A DNA stretch of 64,000 bases from Proteles cristata cristata (GCA_017311185.1 JAESUZ010004916.1:124001-188000), one strand, 5' to 3'. Shown: positions 1 through 13,902, counted from the stretch's first letter. The notes: generated by a model not told the origin, from the letters alone. Translations and numbers: made by a program.

Positions 1-3000
1 ATAAAATAACAGATACAAAAACAGCAGCCTCCTGAATCTTCATAAATTTTAGTCCCATTCCTGTACCAAGAAGTTTCAGAAATTTTCTAAATTACATCTG
101 AAGCTCTACTTCCTACTGCTCACTGATAGAAACAAACAAAACAAAACAAAACACAAATTAACCAACTAAATGAAAAATGTTTTGAACACTGAAATTTAGA
201 TTTCAAAGTTCAAAAGACCAAAATCGGGGAGACTTTGGAATGCAAACTGGAATGCAAAATTTAAAATCTTAAGACAGAATCTCTTTGCTTGCATTCTCCC
301 CAAGTTTTCCCTTCATAGGCCCTTAAATCAGATTATGTTGTTGAGAAATGTGAAAAAAAATGTGTAACTTATGACTGTCACTGCTGATAAATGACTGGTT
401 TTCTTTGTCAGCCTGTAGCTCCTATAAATTTGCAAAAAATTATAGGTTTATTATGATACTTCACTCTACCCCCAGTAGGGAAAATATTCCTCTTACCCAG
501 TATATTTCCCACTAGGCTAAGAGGAATATTTTTAACTTCTCTTCAATTGTCTCATGTGCTACAAAGTCTTACCAATTTAGAGAACCAGAGATTTGGATTA
601 TTCCATTTAAAGAAATAGCCATGTATTTTATTAATGTCCTTAAATGCATTTTTTATCTTAAATTTTCTTCTTCTTTGAAATTCACCAGGCTTCTTCTAAA
701 AATAATTTATCATGCCATATGGTCTTCATCCCCTTTACTATAGTTATTTTTGACTATTCAGTAATATGGAAATAAATGCCCTTTGAAAACATGTATTGCA
801 TATTACTAAATAGATTAAATTAACCTCTTAATCTGATTGTTGTAGAACTATTTCATTATAAATCCATGTTTTCTATAATCTGTACTTCTTATTAACATAT
901 TTGAAAGCTCAGAAAGCTCATTGTCTCCCCCTCAACCTATCCATACTTCTAAAACAGGCAGATATTCCGGTTTCAATCTCCCATATCCTCTACACCAAAA
1001 TCTATGCTAGTTGTAAAATGTGTGTTATTAGTACTTGAATGCAGTTCCCTATTACCATGTTAGTTTCACCCCATCTAGCCTCAGCTTCTACAGATTCTGG
1101 CTGGTTTTAATTGCAGGGAAAATTATAAGAGTTGGTACAATAAATTATAAACCTCAGTGCTCCAGTTGATCCTAATGCCATCTTTCTTCTCTGTCATCCA
1201 TTGTAGATTTCCTTCACATTCAGCTATTACCTCTGGTCCTTAAGTTTTTTCTTACTGGGGTAACCCACATCTTCACCGCTGAGTGGTCTGAGCCCATCAC
1301 CATGACCTTATTTATTAGGCCATAGTTGCTCCACTTGGCAATTTACAGTTAAAACTGGAAATGGAAAAACAGAAATGTCTCACTGGATTGAGGGCTGAAC
1401 ATATGTTTTCCCATCCTCATTAGGTAGAGGAAGCCCCACCTCCTATGACGATTAGGGACCAATTTGTTCTATAGCTGGGTAAACGTTTTGAAACATTATG
1501 GAAGATAAAAAGTTAGTGAGTTCAAATTTAGACACAAGCAAAAATAGGAAATCCTCAAAACAACACAGGATTATGGAATGAGCTGAAACAGTCAGTAACA
1601 GTTTTCTGAACTGAGTCCCCAGAAAATCAATAATTTGTCGGCGTAAGAACAGGAAATAGAGAGCAAGAGAAGACTGCCTGCTACATGGGAATAATGTTCC
1701 CTCTCCCTAACAGTCAAATGAGTTTAAAAAGAAATGTTACCTGATTGGGAAAAAAATGGTAACTGTCAAGATTGTTTTTATGAATACTCTCATCTATTTC
1801 TGATAAATTTCATTCAATTAGAACAAACAAAAATCAATATGGGAAATAATTTCAAATACATTCACAACTAATATTCACTCTGAAGATAATGATTGTGCTT
1901 CTGATAAAATCCATGTTTCATATGGAGGGAATTAAAATTAAGAAGTAGAAATACGCAGAGAAATTCAGATAATCTTGAATCTAGCATTGGTTAAGTTCTT
2001 TTTTATTGAAAGTGTGAAAGAAGATAAGTAAAAATAGAATATTATTTAAAATAATAAATTTTAGACAAAACTTCTGTAAGTTATAGTTTAACTTAAAATT
2101 CTATATGATCTTAGAAGTCTATCAAGCTCAGCTGAGTTTCTTTGTTACTCTGGAAACTGGATCATTATTTTCTGCCCTATGCCTGAAACAGCTTTTTAAC
2201 AAAAAAGAAGGAACTAGATCAACTTTTCTATAGAGCTACCTAAGATAGGAATTTGAGCCTCTCAAATCAGGTTTACATTTTGCAATTAATACTCTTCTTC
2301 AACTCTAATTAGACTTTAGTCTAGAATTTATTACTACTAGTATTATAGAAGTATCCATACACCATTTTACAAACTATCATTTTATTATAACAAATTTTTT
2401 GTTTTCTAGATGTAGGTAAAAATCTGATTACTATGAACATCTGGAGCAGGCTGTCCATTAATAGCCGTTTGGAGACTTCACTCACAGCGTGTGTGGGTGT
2501 GCTCCTCCCTGTGTGTATTGGAGTTACTGCCTTTCTGGAGCAGTTTTTTTTCTCTATAGTTTATATTTTCCTATTTTTTTTTTGGGGGGGGTGTTGCCAA
2601 ATTAACTTTATTTTTTAATGTTAAAGGGAGAAAATACTAAGCTAAAAAGGAAAAATAAACAGAAAAGTCTGATATTCTCCACGGTCTCCTTTCTTAATAA
2701 AGAAAATGGGGACAATTATCTGGCAATTGATGAAAATGTGAGGGAGAACCAGCAGAATATTTGGACCATAGATACAAATGACTAGCTTGTTTCTCTTTTC
2801 CTATTTTACCTAATATGGGAGAAATAAATAACTCAAAGAGTGCACATAAGTTGTCATCCAATTTTTGGAGTAGAGACAGTGTCGGGAGCCATACTACTTA
2901 TTTGGAAGACAGGAGTAGAAGTGATGGCTTCAAGTGAAACTCACAATGGAGACAGGGTAGCAAAAATAAATTCTGTGTGATGCACTGTGATGAATCAGTT

Positions 3001-3540
3001 CACTCCTACTTACAACAATTTATAATGAAAAGAAGGAGTTAAAACATTTCATATTACCCTTAAAGAAAGGCATACGAAGGACAATTTACAAATCATTCTG
3101 TTCATAGTTATAGAAGCATACATATGTAGAAGCCTGAGAAGATTCATTCCACCTTGAATTCTGATAGCACCACTTTTGATAAATTAAATACGGTAACAAT
3201 GAACAAGACCGACACTCAGGAAATTTTATGAGAATGGTCATCTCAAAGTCAATCTTAACAGTCATATGGTTGTAACTCTTCTACAAGGTGTTTACAGTAA
3301 AAATGTTGGTAGAATTTTAAAATTATTCTTATTATATCTATTATTTTAAAGTGTTAGTGACATAGGAAACATCTTTATTTGTCATCAAGTATATTCTGTG
3401 GTGAAAACGAAGCAAAATATGAAAATAATCCTAAAAGGTTTGTGAATTAATCAATTCAGTCTGAAACTTAGGAAAAAGTTGCTTAAATTCTAGATCAAGT
3501 GGAATTTATTACTACAGTAATTACCAAAATAATAAAATCA
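1..3540. other. AT-rich DNA, no gene recognised
   Basis: I see no gene or recognisable interspersed repeat here. The only open frame above 60 codons (2433-2618) runs into a T10/G8 homopolymer junction at 2574-2591 and has no homology I recognise. A short imperfect (AAAAC)n tract lies at 131-153. Ancient repeat fragments too decayed to see by eye are likely. Confidence 0.6.
131..153. repeat. Short (AAAAC)n-like simple repeat
   Basis: The tract alternates A runs with single C residues (aaacaaacaaaacaaaac and onward). It is not tied to a recognisable retroelement tail. Confidence 0.6.
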
Positions 3541-3550
3541 TATATAATGG

Positions 3551-3710
3551 GAATGCTACTACATTACAGCATTGCTTAAAATTATATTAACACCTTAGTT
3601 TATTTGTTAGCATTATCATTTCTGATCATATATATCATGTAAATACTACTACATTATAACATTGCCTAAAAATATATGAACTCCTCAGTTTATCTCTTAG
3701 CATTATCATC
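3551..3710. repeat. Diverged direct duplication, 90-bp period
   Basis: Bases 3551-3620 and 3641-3710 align without gaps over 70 positions, with about 58 identities by hand count. Both copies share blocks such as actacatta, aaaa-rich centres and ttagcattatcat. The 20 bases that complete the first period (3621-3640) do not match what follows the second copy. This reads as an old tandem duplication that has since decayed, not as two insertions of a known element. Confidence 0.75.
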
Positions 3711-3770
3711 ACTCACTTAAAGCAACTGTTACATTATTAAGCATATTTATATCTAAACTACATCTACAGC

Positions 3771-3776
3771 TGTATA

Positions 3777-3813
<37 letters not shown>
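3771..3813. repeat. (TA)n microsatellite
   Basis: Alternating TA dinucleotides with two interrupting TG units near the left end. It lies just upstream of the SINE that starts at 3841 and is likely to be length-variable. Confidence 0.9.
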
Positions 3814-3814
<1 letters not shown>

Positions 3815-3840
3815 GTTGCAGTTTAAAATACAGGTTATCA

Positions 3841-4062
3841 TGGGGAGCCTGGGTGGCTCAGTCTGTTAAGCATTGACTTTGGCTCAGGTCATGATCTCAT
3901 GGTTTGGGGGTTCGAGCTCCACATCGGGCTCTGTGCTGACAGCTAACTCAGAGCCTGGAGCCTGTTTCAGATTCTGTATCTCCCTTCTCTCTGGCCCTCC
4001 CCTGCTCATGCTGTCTTTCTCTTTCTCAGAAACAAATAAAATGTTTTTTAAAAATAATAAAA
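3841..4062 (+). mobile_element. Feliform tRNA-derived SINE (SINEC_Fc-like)
   Basis: A near full-length SINE. The head is gagcctgggtggctcag, the A-box-like region tggctcagtctgttaagc and the B box ggttcgagctcc. A CT-rich stretch and an A-rich tail ending aataaaatac follow. A perfect 17-bp target-site duplication, taaaatacaggttatca, flanks it at 3824-3840 and 4063-4079. The body carries the gacagctaactcag variant of the subfamily with a 'gctagctcag' segment. An open frame at 3873-4172 is only a read-through of the element. Confidence 0.95.
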
Positions 4063-4079
4063 TAAAATACAGGTTATCA

Positions 4080-7000
4080 ATAACACCCTACGTACATGAT
4101 ACAAAAGAGGTGGGCAGGAATTCAAAGAGAAATCAATTACTACACAGTCCACAAAAACTAGCAAAGATTTAGGAATTTATTAGAAGATAAATTTGAAAGA
4201 AACACATTAAGAAGTTGTGAAGTACCTTTTTTTCAGAGTTATAGATGTGAAATGAAGACTTTAGAGACACTGACTACCTGAATTCAAGTTATCACTGAAA
4301 GACACTTCGTGAAAATGTCCCAGGAGGAACCTGGTGGTGTTTTATTTGTTCCATTGTCTCAAAAGGTGAATTATATGTCCAACTGAGAAACTTAGCCTGA
4401 ACACATAGTAATGTATGCCTCTTATTTCCCTCATTATTTTTTGTCTACAATATGTGCAGTTAACATCTATGTTGCCTTATTTTATTGACATCTTGAGCTG
4501 AATGGAGACTTGTATTTGATCAGAAGACCCTTGTTATCGGTGTAAATAGGCTTTAGAGAAGTGTCATTAAATTAGATGCTTAGATAATCTCCTCTGTGCT
4601 GGAAACAAAACTAGTCAAAATGGAAAACACTTAATATCAGCTCTGTAAATTTAACTAAGGCAGAAGCCCCCACCTGCCTTTGATTATTGTTTGAAGGGCT
4701 CAAACTGTGTAGAAAATAATCAATCAACTCAATTCTATGGAATTAATTAAATCAATTAAGAAATACGGATCTTTTGCCCTGTTGTGCATTAGCTGTGAGA
4801 AAAAAATGAAATAGAGGGTTTATTGAAATGACAAAAATAAAAATTCCATCCAGTCAGTTTCCAGTATGCGCACATACTTTCTTTCCTGGGAAGACAAGTT
4901 GTATCTGCATAGTTCTAGTAGAGAATATTGCTGTGATATAGCTAAACATGAAAATTATCAATAAGGCAAAGTGTCTATGTCCCATTACAAATATAAGCAT
5001 TCACAGGGATCAAGAAATTGATCAAACTAATTACTACCTGTTCGTACCATTTGCCACTAATCCTAGCAATAGGAAATAATTCTGGTGTTTCCCTTGTGCC
5101 TGAGAATTTAATTCAGTTCATCATGTGGTAGAGTTGATATGCATCAAGTATAAAAATAACCTGGAATCTAGAAAGATTATGTTCTTTTTTCTGAAGTTTT
5201 TAAATATGGGAACAGTTTAGTTCCACACTGGTTATTCTGGAGAACAGTTGAGGGTAGGGAGAGAAATAGTCTCTCTACTACGTAAAAACTTCCTTCCTGA
5301 AGGTGGTATGGGGGAAAAGGGCTTTTCAAAATGAGTCTAAAGCTATATTCTGGAATGATGAATTAATAATGAATGCTCTAAATGTAGGAAAGAAAGGAAC
5401 ATAGAAATTTGATGAGAAAATTTGTGAAATGGTGGCAGCCTGTTATTCTATCTCATAATCACTCCATATCTCAGATCATGCTTCTTGCCATGGCCTTCTC
5501 CTAGCTTCTCTCTTTCATCTGTCTCTGACTAGGTCTCTGCCCCTGCTTCCTGGCTTCCAACTTGTTCATTCATAAGTGATTACATTTCTGATTTTAGCAA
5601 TTTTAATATTTAGAGAAAGATGCAAAACCTGACGATTACAGAAATTTGAGTTAAAAACTGTAAAAGTGAAAAAAGGACTGTAAATACGGAAAATAAATAG
5701 GCAGAAATAAGCTAAAAAAGCTGGGGTACCACTATCCTATTTCCGCAAAGTTCTAGTACTCATAAAACTCATTTAGATGGTGGGGTCTATTGAAGATTAG
5801 TTGGTTTAATGGACATTTTGTGTCCATCAAATGGACATTGGCTCTTCTGGAAGTCTACATTTTTCTTTATGGCACCAAATCTTCCTTTCCTTCTCATTTA
5901 TGAGTTATTTCATATATGTCTTGATATAGGTGCAGTTGTGTATATTAATGCTGAACATCTATTTACCGAATGTAGCTGAAATTATAATTTGATATCATTT
6001 GTGACTCAAGAGCTTTGAATAAAATCGACTCTACACCACAGCAGCAAAAGTGAGTAAATAAACCTTTCTTGGCCAATAACAGACATTCAGAGATTTATAA
6101 GCCTCTGCTCATTTTTATTGGTGAGGGTATAATTGCTTAACCCAAGTCAGATAAGAGACTTAATAAAAGAATTTGGTTGGAATCACTGAGACAGAAAATC
6201 TTTATTTCCTTTGCAAAAGTTAGCTGTAAAAGTAATATGTATTTGGAATTGCTGAGGGCTATTGGGTAGAGAGGCAGACCTGACAATGAATCCACCCTGA
6301 GGAATTATGAAACAGGAGATCCAGAAGAAGATTCAATTGATGGTGTTATTTGATCCTCCACTTTAATACAAATGAAAATGCCAAGCAGAACATGGAATTT
6401 GAAGTTCACAAAGGCTGTAATATCCTATTATTACTTAAGTCAGTTTGATTTTCCATCCTAAGGAATCAAAGAATCATGAATAGTGAAATAATGAAATAAT
6501 TACGATAAAACGAAATTCATATCACTTAAGATAAACAAGGCTCCATTACAGTAACATTAATTCTATTAATGTGCTTAGTAATAAATAATATTTTCAAATA
6601 TTTATAAAACACAGGAAATAAAATGTTGGTATTTAGTGGATGGCATTTCTACAGAGCATAGCAACCACACAAAATGAAAACATAACAAATCAAAACAAAA
6701 CATATCAGTAATTTTGAATTATTTGATCGAATATTTTTCCCTTTGAAAATTATAAATACTTCATTTTTTACCTTGGTATCTATAAGAGATAAAACTTCAT
6801 AATTATTATTTTAAGTTCCAATCATATGGGCAGTTCATTTTCTTAATGATATCACTATATTCATGTAAAAGTAATATTATCTTGTATTTTGGCAATCTGA
6901 ATCAAAAACACTGAAAAAGAAAGATATATCCAAATACATTTGTTATGGTTAATCTGGAAACTTGTAGATAAATAATTGAAAGAACAAAGTAGTTTTTAAG

Positions 7001-7576
7001 ACTACATGAGAATAATTATAATCATTAAGGAAAACGTAGTTTAATGCTATGATGAATTTAACAACTATTGATTACATAAAGCCTAATTTTTAAAACTTGT
7101 ATTATCATGCTTTGGTTTTATTATATTTTCAACCTATACTTTGAACCAAATCAGAATGTAATTTAGAAAACCAATTTACTTGTACGTTTGGCTCTGAACC
7201 TGGTGCCGTATATACTGGTTCTTATTCACCAATCTGCAAGATCATGGCATTATCAGACTTACAGGGATAAAGGCTTATCAAGATCTAAGCATAAATTAGG
7301 CACCTCCTGAAAACACCCAATGTAATTTTATATTGGCAAATGCAAGACTTTACCTTTGTAAAGGGTAGTCTGATTAGCGTTGCATAATTCAGGCTAAGGT
7401 CAATTTATACCACACTGAGATTCGTCATATTCCAATGATATTTTTCATTATTTACTTAAAATAATCTAACTAGAGCCACTAGGACTTAGTTATTCTAATT
7501 TTCTTATGATTGATACAAAATATATGTTTATATTATAATTTTAATATAGGTTGGCAGATTTAGAGCTTCTGTTCTT
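4080..7576. other. AT-rich DNA, no gene recognised
   Basis: I can name no coding region or repeat in this 3.5 kb. No long open frame crosses it on either strand. Confidence 0.55.
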
Positions 7577-7587
7577 TGTGTGAGTTT

Positions 7588-7822
7588 TTTGTTTTTTTTT
7601 TAATTTTATTTTAATGTTTTATTTATTTCTAGGAGAGAGAGAGACAGACAGCGTGAGCAGGGGAGGGTCAGAGAGAGAGGGAATCACAGACTCTGAAACA
7701 GGCTCCAGGCTCTGAGCTGGCAGTCAGCACACAGCCCGATGCGGGGCTCGAACCCACCAACAGCAAGATCATGACCTAAGCGAAAGTCGGAATCTTAACC
7801 GACTAAGCCACCCAGGCGCCCC
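7588..7822 (-). mobile_element. Feliform SINE, minus strand
   Basis: Reading the minus strand, the element begins ggggcgcctgggtggctta, carries a B box close to ggttcgagccccgc, and ends in a CT stretch, tcctagaaataaat and an A-rich tail (T-rich on the plus strand at 7585-7625). An 11-bp duplication tgtgtgagttt lies at 7577-7587 and 7823-7833. It has the 'gactgccagctcag' and 'tcctag' markers of the youngest-looking SINE group in the window. Confidence 0.94.
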
Positions 7823-7859
7823 TGTGTGAGTTTCATAATACAGTGCTCATATGTTTCTG

Positions 7860-7935
7860 TGAGTCTCCCTATCCTCTAGCCAAGTGCCTGACAAGAGGTC
7901 AGTACTTGCATTTAATGAATGAATGAATACTTACT
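7860..7935 (+). mobile_element. Probable L2 3'-end fragment
   Basis: The stretch agccaagtgcctgacaag, then cagtacttgcatttaatg, then (AATG)n, matches the order of the L2 3' terminus (frequent-size statement, reference to shorter interval, ATGAATGA tail). It lies just downstream of the SINE at 7588-7822, so the SINE may have landed next to or inside it. It is short, so confidence is limited. Confidence 0.45.
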
Positions 7936-9372
7936 AAATCATGTACCTTTATGATTCTTTATTACACATTATTTCTGTGTGTTTGTTAGAAATTAAGGAC
8001 CTTATAAACAAAAATGTCATCAGCCAGACAAGTTGGTTTTTGATGAATGAGTAACAGATCAATATTACTCTGTGTGTGTGGTGTTGTTCACATTTGTTTT
8101 ATTGAAAGCTATTTTCCATTTATATGAAAGTACAAATATCTAGAGAGGGGGAACACTCTAAAATCATAACAATGATAGAAGCTATATCACTTCACTGAGA
8201 AAGTACGAGGATTATAATTAAGCAAAGGCTACATGCCAACAAAAGAATAATGCAGCAAAAGCTATAAAACAAGTCCTAAATTTCATTCTTTTTTGAGATA
8301 CAGAATAAGAAACCAAGAAACTGTTTTTCTACACTTTATAGCCCGATGTATGTTTCAGCCTGTTTAAATATATTATATTAATAAGGTAAAGCTAAAATCT
8401 TGAATAATATTGAAATCTTCTTTTTTAAATTATTTAGGTTACTGAAATGAAAAGGATGCTACACTACTAGAATAGAATGGCATTTAGAATAACCAGCTAC
8501 AATTCTGGCATTGTGCACTGATAGATATATAAACTTGAGAGTACTTAAAACTTAGGAATACTCATCTTCCCCTTCTGGAAATTAAGAACATCAGGAACAA
8601 CAAAATTGATAATAGTATGATCTGATTGGCCAAAATTAAATATTGGGAGGATAATGGACTGATCATCAAAACTACATTATAAGGTATTTTTTAGGCATTT
8701 TTGTACCTTATGTCATTTAATAAGAATAACTATCCTATTCTATTATATAAATATAATATAATAGATATTATATTGTATATAAATACTAATAATTACCCCC
8801 CTTACACAAACAAGTTTGGTTTACAACATCCTTCACACACTATAAGCTCATTATACAGAATTACTAATAGAATACATCCAGATTCTTTGTTGACTAAAAT
8901 GGAGAGCAGATATTAACCCATAATGTGTTCCAAGTCATCAGTTTTAACTCTGTTACCCATGCTTATTTATCCATGAAGCATAGTTAATTACATTTGTCAG
9001 TCTCCCAAGACAGATCCAGAGGTTCATGAAGAATATATCATATCTAAGTTATTAATATAGTCCTCAAGTACATAATAGAAACCAAGAGATAGAAAGTATT
9101 TGATATTTGATATAAATATGCATTTGGGTTTTCGTTTGGTTTGATTTTATTTTTATTTTCCTGGTTGGATAATGCAATTAATTGTAAAGGATATTTAATA
9201 CTTCACATACACAGTAGTTTTATAATTCACATTATCATTAACATCACGTATTACAAATTATGTATTTATATAACATTTTTATTTTGGTTTCAAATGCAAC
9301 ATTTACCAGATAGAAAATTCTTACATGTAATTGATCGATTACTTGAACTATTCCTGAACCAGAACCATGCTT

Positions 9373-9410
9373 ATTAAGTTAAAATGATATTATTAAGTTA
9401 AAATGATATT
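9373..9410. repeat. Two-copy 19-bp perfect tandem repeat
   Basis: The 19-bp unit attaagttaaaatgatatt occurs twice back to back at 9373-9391 and 9392-9410. The copies are identical, so this is a recent replication-slippage duplication. Confidence 0.9.
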
Positions 9411-10342
9411 ATATAATATTTTACATTTTGATGAGGCAAATTTCATTCTTGTTTCTCTTCTTTTTTGGAATGTTTCTGACTATTTTCACATTTTAAAATT
9501 CTTCCTATTAGATTACAATCATTTATAAACTTTAGAATTGTGTTTGGATTTTTGTACTTTTAGAAATATGTTTTGATCAAACTTACGCTTAATAATATAA
9601 TTTCTCATATAAGAACATAGGATACTTCCATTTATTTGGCATATCTTTTGAGACTATGTATAAACTTTTATTAAAATCACCATAGGTATTGAACAGTTTA
9701 AATTTTTTAATGTGCTTTAATTTTATATTCTTGTACTGAATGAGACTTGGCCATTATATTCTCTAAATACTTATGAATTATAAAGTTGTTGGATGGCTAT
9801 CTAAAAATTCTAATTCTATTACTGCTAGTTTTCAAAAAACACAATTTTTAAATTATAAGTGTTAATAATTTGACTTTTTATTTCTATGTTCTAAAATTAA
9901 TTTTATTTGATAAGTCTTTTTAAATAGCATTAAACGGAAGATCCACAGCATACTCATTAAATCTAAGACCATTCAATATGTCATTTTGCACATTTCCCAA
10001 AAACAAAATAGAACACAGAAAAACTTGTTCCTTTAACAAAACATTAAGATGATGTTGGAAAGTCTGTGTATAGCCCTGACTAGCTCCAGGCACTGACTAC
10101 ACAATCAGTAGTCCAGAGGCCCAGATTCTGTGGTCAATAAGAGAATACCCTAACATGGTTATACATATATCTGAGGTTTGCCTTCTTGTAAACAGAACAT
10201 CAAGTTCAAACAGAATGGTAAATTATAAAAGGCACTTGGAGGCCTGAGACAGAGGGAAGGTACTCAGTAAACCTAAACCTACACTTTGTAACAAGTTATT
10301 ATGATTCTCCTCTCGCTTTTGTTTTGCCTTCCCTCTGTGACA

Positions 10343-10384
10343 GTTTTTTTATTTTGTTTTATTTTGTTTTGTTTTGTTTTGTTT
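10343..10384. repeat. (TTTTG)n simple repeat
   Basis: Pentanucleotide repeat of ttttg with an ttttatt start, probably slippage of a T-rich tract. Confidence 0.85.
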
Positions 10385-11611
10385 ACGAAAATTCAGCCAC
10401 ATGTTCTAATAAGAAGCGATGGAATAGTTTCTGGTCTCCCTGTTACTTATAATTGTATTTAAATTAAAGAAGACTTCTACTCTTGGGCAGGGGAAGTGGG
10501 ACACAGTTGGGGCAGAGGTTGTCAGAATGTAAAAACATATTTGTTTATCACCAAGTTGACTTGTAACTTTATATAAATATCGATCCTTCAAAGTCTCTAT
10601 CAAGTGGTTAGGGCCTGTTTTTTTTTTCCCCCTCCAAATATATATTACTAATAAGTTCCCCAGGTATTGTCTGTATTCAGAATGTCTGAGGATTTAATGT
10701 GATAGGGAAAGAGGCACACAAGGAAAAGAGGCAATGCTGCATGAGGGTGAGGGTGAGGCATGCTGGATGAGGGTCTCATCCCCCATCATTTGAAAAGGAG
10801 GTAGCTTCCAAGGGAAGATCTCTGAGGAGGTGGGTCACTGTTTGTGCCTTTCTTAGTGGAGACCTTCAAAACTACACTTTTGACCAGAAAACAGACTTGC
10901 TGAAGACCATGGGGACTGTGGTGCCTGTTATTCTTGAAGAAATATTATTTTTATAATACCAAATCTCTTCCCAACTACCACTCTGAGTAGTGGCACTGAG
11001 AGGCCAAAGGTAAGCAGAATATAGACTCAGATTCACACAGATCTTTAAAAGTCCGAGGAAACAGTCTTTGGAAACTTTATAGGTTGTAGATGACCTTGTT
11101 TCTAAACATATTGTTAGGACACATGTAGCAGACAGAAATCCAGGTTGCCTTCCCAGGAAGTTCCCCCACCTCTGTGTGTAAGGAGGTGGGAGTAGGGCAA
11201 GTTAGGGAGAGAAGGGAGAGATTCTGTCTCATTGCTTTGAATCTTGTCTAAACTTTGTATAAGTTAGTAGATTCCTCTACTTGGTAGTCAGTCAATTGTT
11301 ATGTGGCCTTTCAGAAGTCAACTTCTATTTACTTTGCTTAAATATACAGAAGTGCATCTTTTATACTCACATGCCATTATTTTTTCATTCTTTTCTGTTT
11401 CATTTTTGTACTTAGGAACAGTGGTAGAGAACTGAATCTACAATTATCTGGCTATTACATAAAGGAATTAAAAACTGATTTCTATAGCTTAAGAGACTTG
11501 AGTTATCATGCTGAGGTGGTAGAGCACAGACGCCTTGACATCAGCATGAAATTGGAATCCAATCAAATATCTGACAAATTTGTTAAGTGCATGACATATA
11601 ACATTCCTAGG

Positions 11612-11681
11612 ATCATTATCATCACTACCACCACCACCACTACCATCACCACCATCATCATCCTATCATCCACTATTATCT
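11612..11681. repeat. (ATC)n/(ACC)n trinucleotide repeat
   Basis: Imperfect trinucleotide tract of atc, acc and atc units. It explains the threonine- and isoleucine-rich end of an open frame at 11498-11683, which I do not regard as a gene. Confidence 0.85.
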
Positions 11682-12520
11682 AATTAAAATGGACACGTGA
11701 TATAACAATTATCTGACCTATAAGGTGAAATCCATCACATGTATTTTAGAGTTTTTGGAATATCCTCTGATAATTTTTGAGTGACCTGTTGTTAGACTAA
11801 TGAGATCTAACAACCTGATATATTCATCTTTTTCTGGTTAACCTTGCAAAACCATAGACATACGAGGCAGAAGGTGCTAGGGTGAAAGATCAAATAGCCA
11901 TTTTGGGATCTAATCGTCTTTTTTAACATTACTGAGTTGACAAATGTTGTCCATTAAGTCATGGTGAGGTAGAGAATATCAGTAAAACAATAGGGGTGTA
12001 CTGCCCCACTGACCATTGGTCATTTTATCTTCTCCTCAATTTTGTGTGAATTTGAAGCTCATATTAATAATAGTTTATTTAGAGGCAGAGAAACTAGAGA
12101 CCTTTAGCTGTGATTGCTCCTTGCCTCAAAGACTATGATCTGGATAAGAAACCCATGAATTTGGCTGGGCTTTAAATCAATTCCCTGAAAATAAGTTCCT
12201 GGAAAACCAATGTATTGAAAGTCATTTGCCAAAAACTGATTCACTGAACCAGACCTTTACTCAAAACAGGCAGACAATTCCTTCAACTATATTCACCTTA
12301 GCCATTTTGCCTTTTGAGTACAGGAGTGGACCATGGTTGGGGTAAGAGCACAGATCTAAGCACACATATGCAAAGATAGATGGTCAAAGAGTTCCTAACA
12401 CAGCCCTGAAAGATATTTAGAAGACAAGGAAGCCTAGCAGACTAACGTGGGGGCAGCTTCCAGGCACCACTCACCTTGGTTGCCAACTCAGTCAACTCCA
12501 TTAAGAAGACAACGTGAGGA

Positions 12521-12750
12521 GTCGGGGCACCTGGGTGGCTTAGTCGGTTAAGCGTCCGACTTTCGCTTGGGTCATGATCTCGCGGTTCATGGGTTCGAGC
12601 CTCGCGTCGGGCTCTGTGCTGACTGCCAGCTCAGAGCCTGGAGCCTGTTTCAGTCTGTGACTCCCTCTCTCTCTGACCCTCCCCTATTCACGCTCTCTCT
12701 CTCTCTCTCTCTCTCTCTCCTAGAAATAAATAAAAATATTAAAAAAAAAA
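12521..12750 (+). mobile_element. Feliform SINE, full length, young-looking
   Basis: Head gtcggggcacctgggtggct, region tagtcggttaagcgtccgac, B box ggttcgagcctcgcg, then a 27-bp (CT)n run, tcctagaaataaataaa and an A-rich tail. A perfect 18-bp target-site duplication, aagaagacaacgtgagga, lies at 12503-12520 and 12751-12768. CpG sites are retained and it has the 'gactgccagctcag' markers. Confidence 0.96.
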
Positions 12751-12768
12751 AAGAAGACAACGTGAGGA

Positions 12769-13887
12769 AAGAAAAGTGTGAAAAGACGGTTTCTGGGACA
12801 CAATGCCATAGCGATAATTTTTTTTTTCCATTTTTTCTCCTGACTACCTGCTTCAGGAGGCAGAGAGTAGGCAGATCTACTCTTACTGGTATCCTTTACA
12901 CATAGGCCCATGTGGATTCTTTATTAGGCTCTCAATCAAAATTAGAAAAATCAAGAATGAATTAATTTATAAATAATGAACAAATTATTAAAATTTATAG
13001 TGAGCAGATAATTCGGCAGGCAGCAGGAAAAATCCCTTTATGATATGTTTGGATTCTTGAGTGGGGTAAGAAGAGCTTTGATTTGTCTTCAATTATCTTT
13101 TTTACCAAACTTTAGACCTGCTGGATATTTACCTAGGTCTAATGCAGATGGTTTTCTTGCTATGTGACTGGTAGCTGACAATTGGGTCCAAGGCTCAGTA
13201 TTCCTATTTAATTTTGAGACCCAGCAAATTTGAGAAGGAATATGTTTGATGTAGATGGATGTATTCTGTGGTGTCGGTTTGAAGAATGTGTACTTTTTCT
13301 ATGTGATATAAAGAATAATCTGAAACAAAGAGAAAAACAGGTTTTTATTCCTTTCTGCCTTAGAAGACTATGGCCACCTGGAGAAATTACTAACTTTTAA
13401 AAAATCAAAGCTTTATTACTGTTTTTTTTTTAAATATACAAAAAGCAATCCTATGTTCTTGAAATAACTGATGTGGATGGGTTGGCATGTATCCTTCTAC
13501 ACATTTTCTGTATTCATAAAGCAAGTGCTGGATCTAAGTAGGACGAATAGATAAGTATGTTTCCTCTTTCTGTCATCCCTGGCTACGGATCACAAGCTCA
13601 GGATTTATCACAAATTTGATGAAAATAAACAAGACATCTATTAACTTACTAAGAGGTAACTGCTCATACATTGTACATAGTTACATGTTATTATTGTCTC
13701 TTGATGAGTAGTAAGTGCACCACTGTCTGTTTAAACCCATCAAAATCTGTAACAGTAAGATTGGGCCTCTTTCTGATGGTAGTATCCAACATAGGATGTT
13801 ACCTATTTCATGAATACAACAAATAAAAACGGGTGCAAGCACACCCCATATGGCTATACACCTGGGCACAATGTCCAGGGAACAAAC
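12769..13887. other. Unassigned DNA, no gene recognised
   Basis: No gene or named repeat is visible. Open frames at 12720-12911 and 13681-13869 are short and without recognisable similarity; the first partly reads the SINE tail. Confidence 0.5.
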
Positions 13888-13902
13888 AAAATGCCCATCT
13901 CC

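Larger units (their letters stand above)
7936..12502. other. Mostly unassigned AT-rich DNA
   Basis: No gene is recognised. The interval holds the small repeats listed separately at 9373, 10343 and 11612. The segment 10700-11260 is somewhat less AT-rich and 12110-12290 contains loosely repeated caattccctgaa-like phrases, but neither matches a family I can name. Confidence 0.5.
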
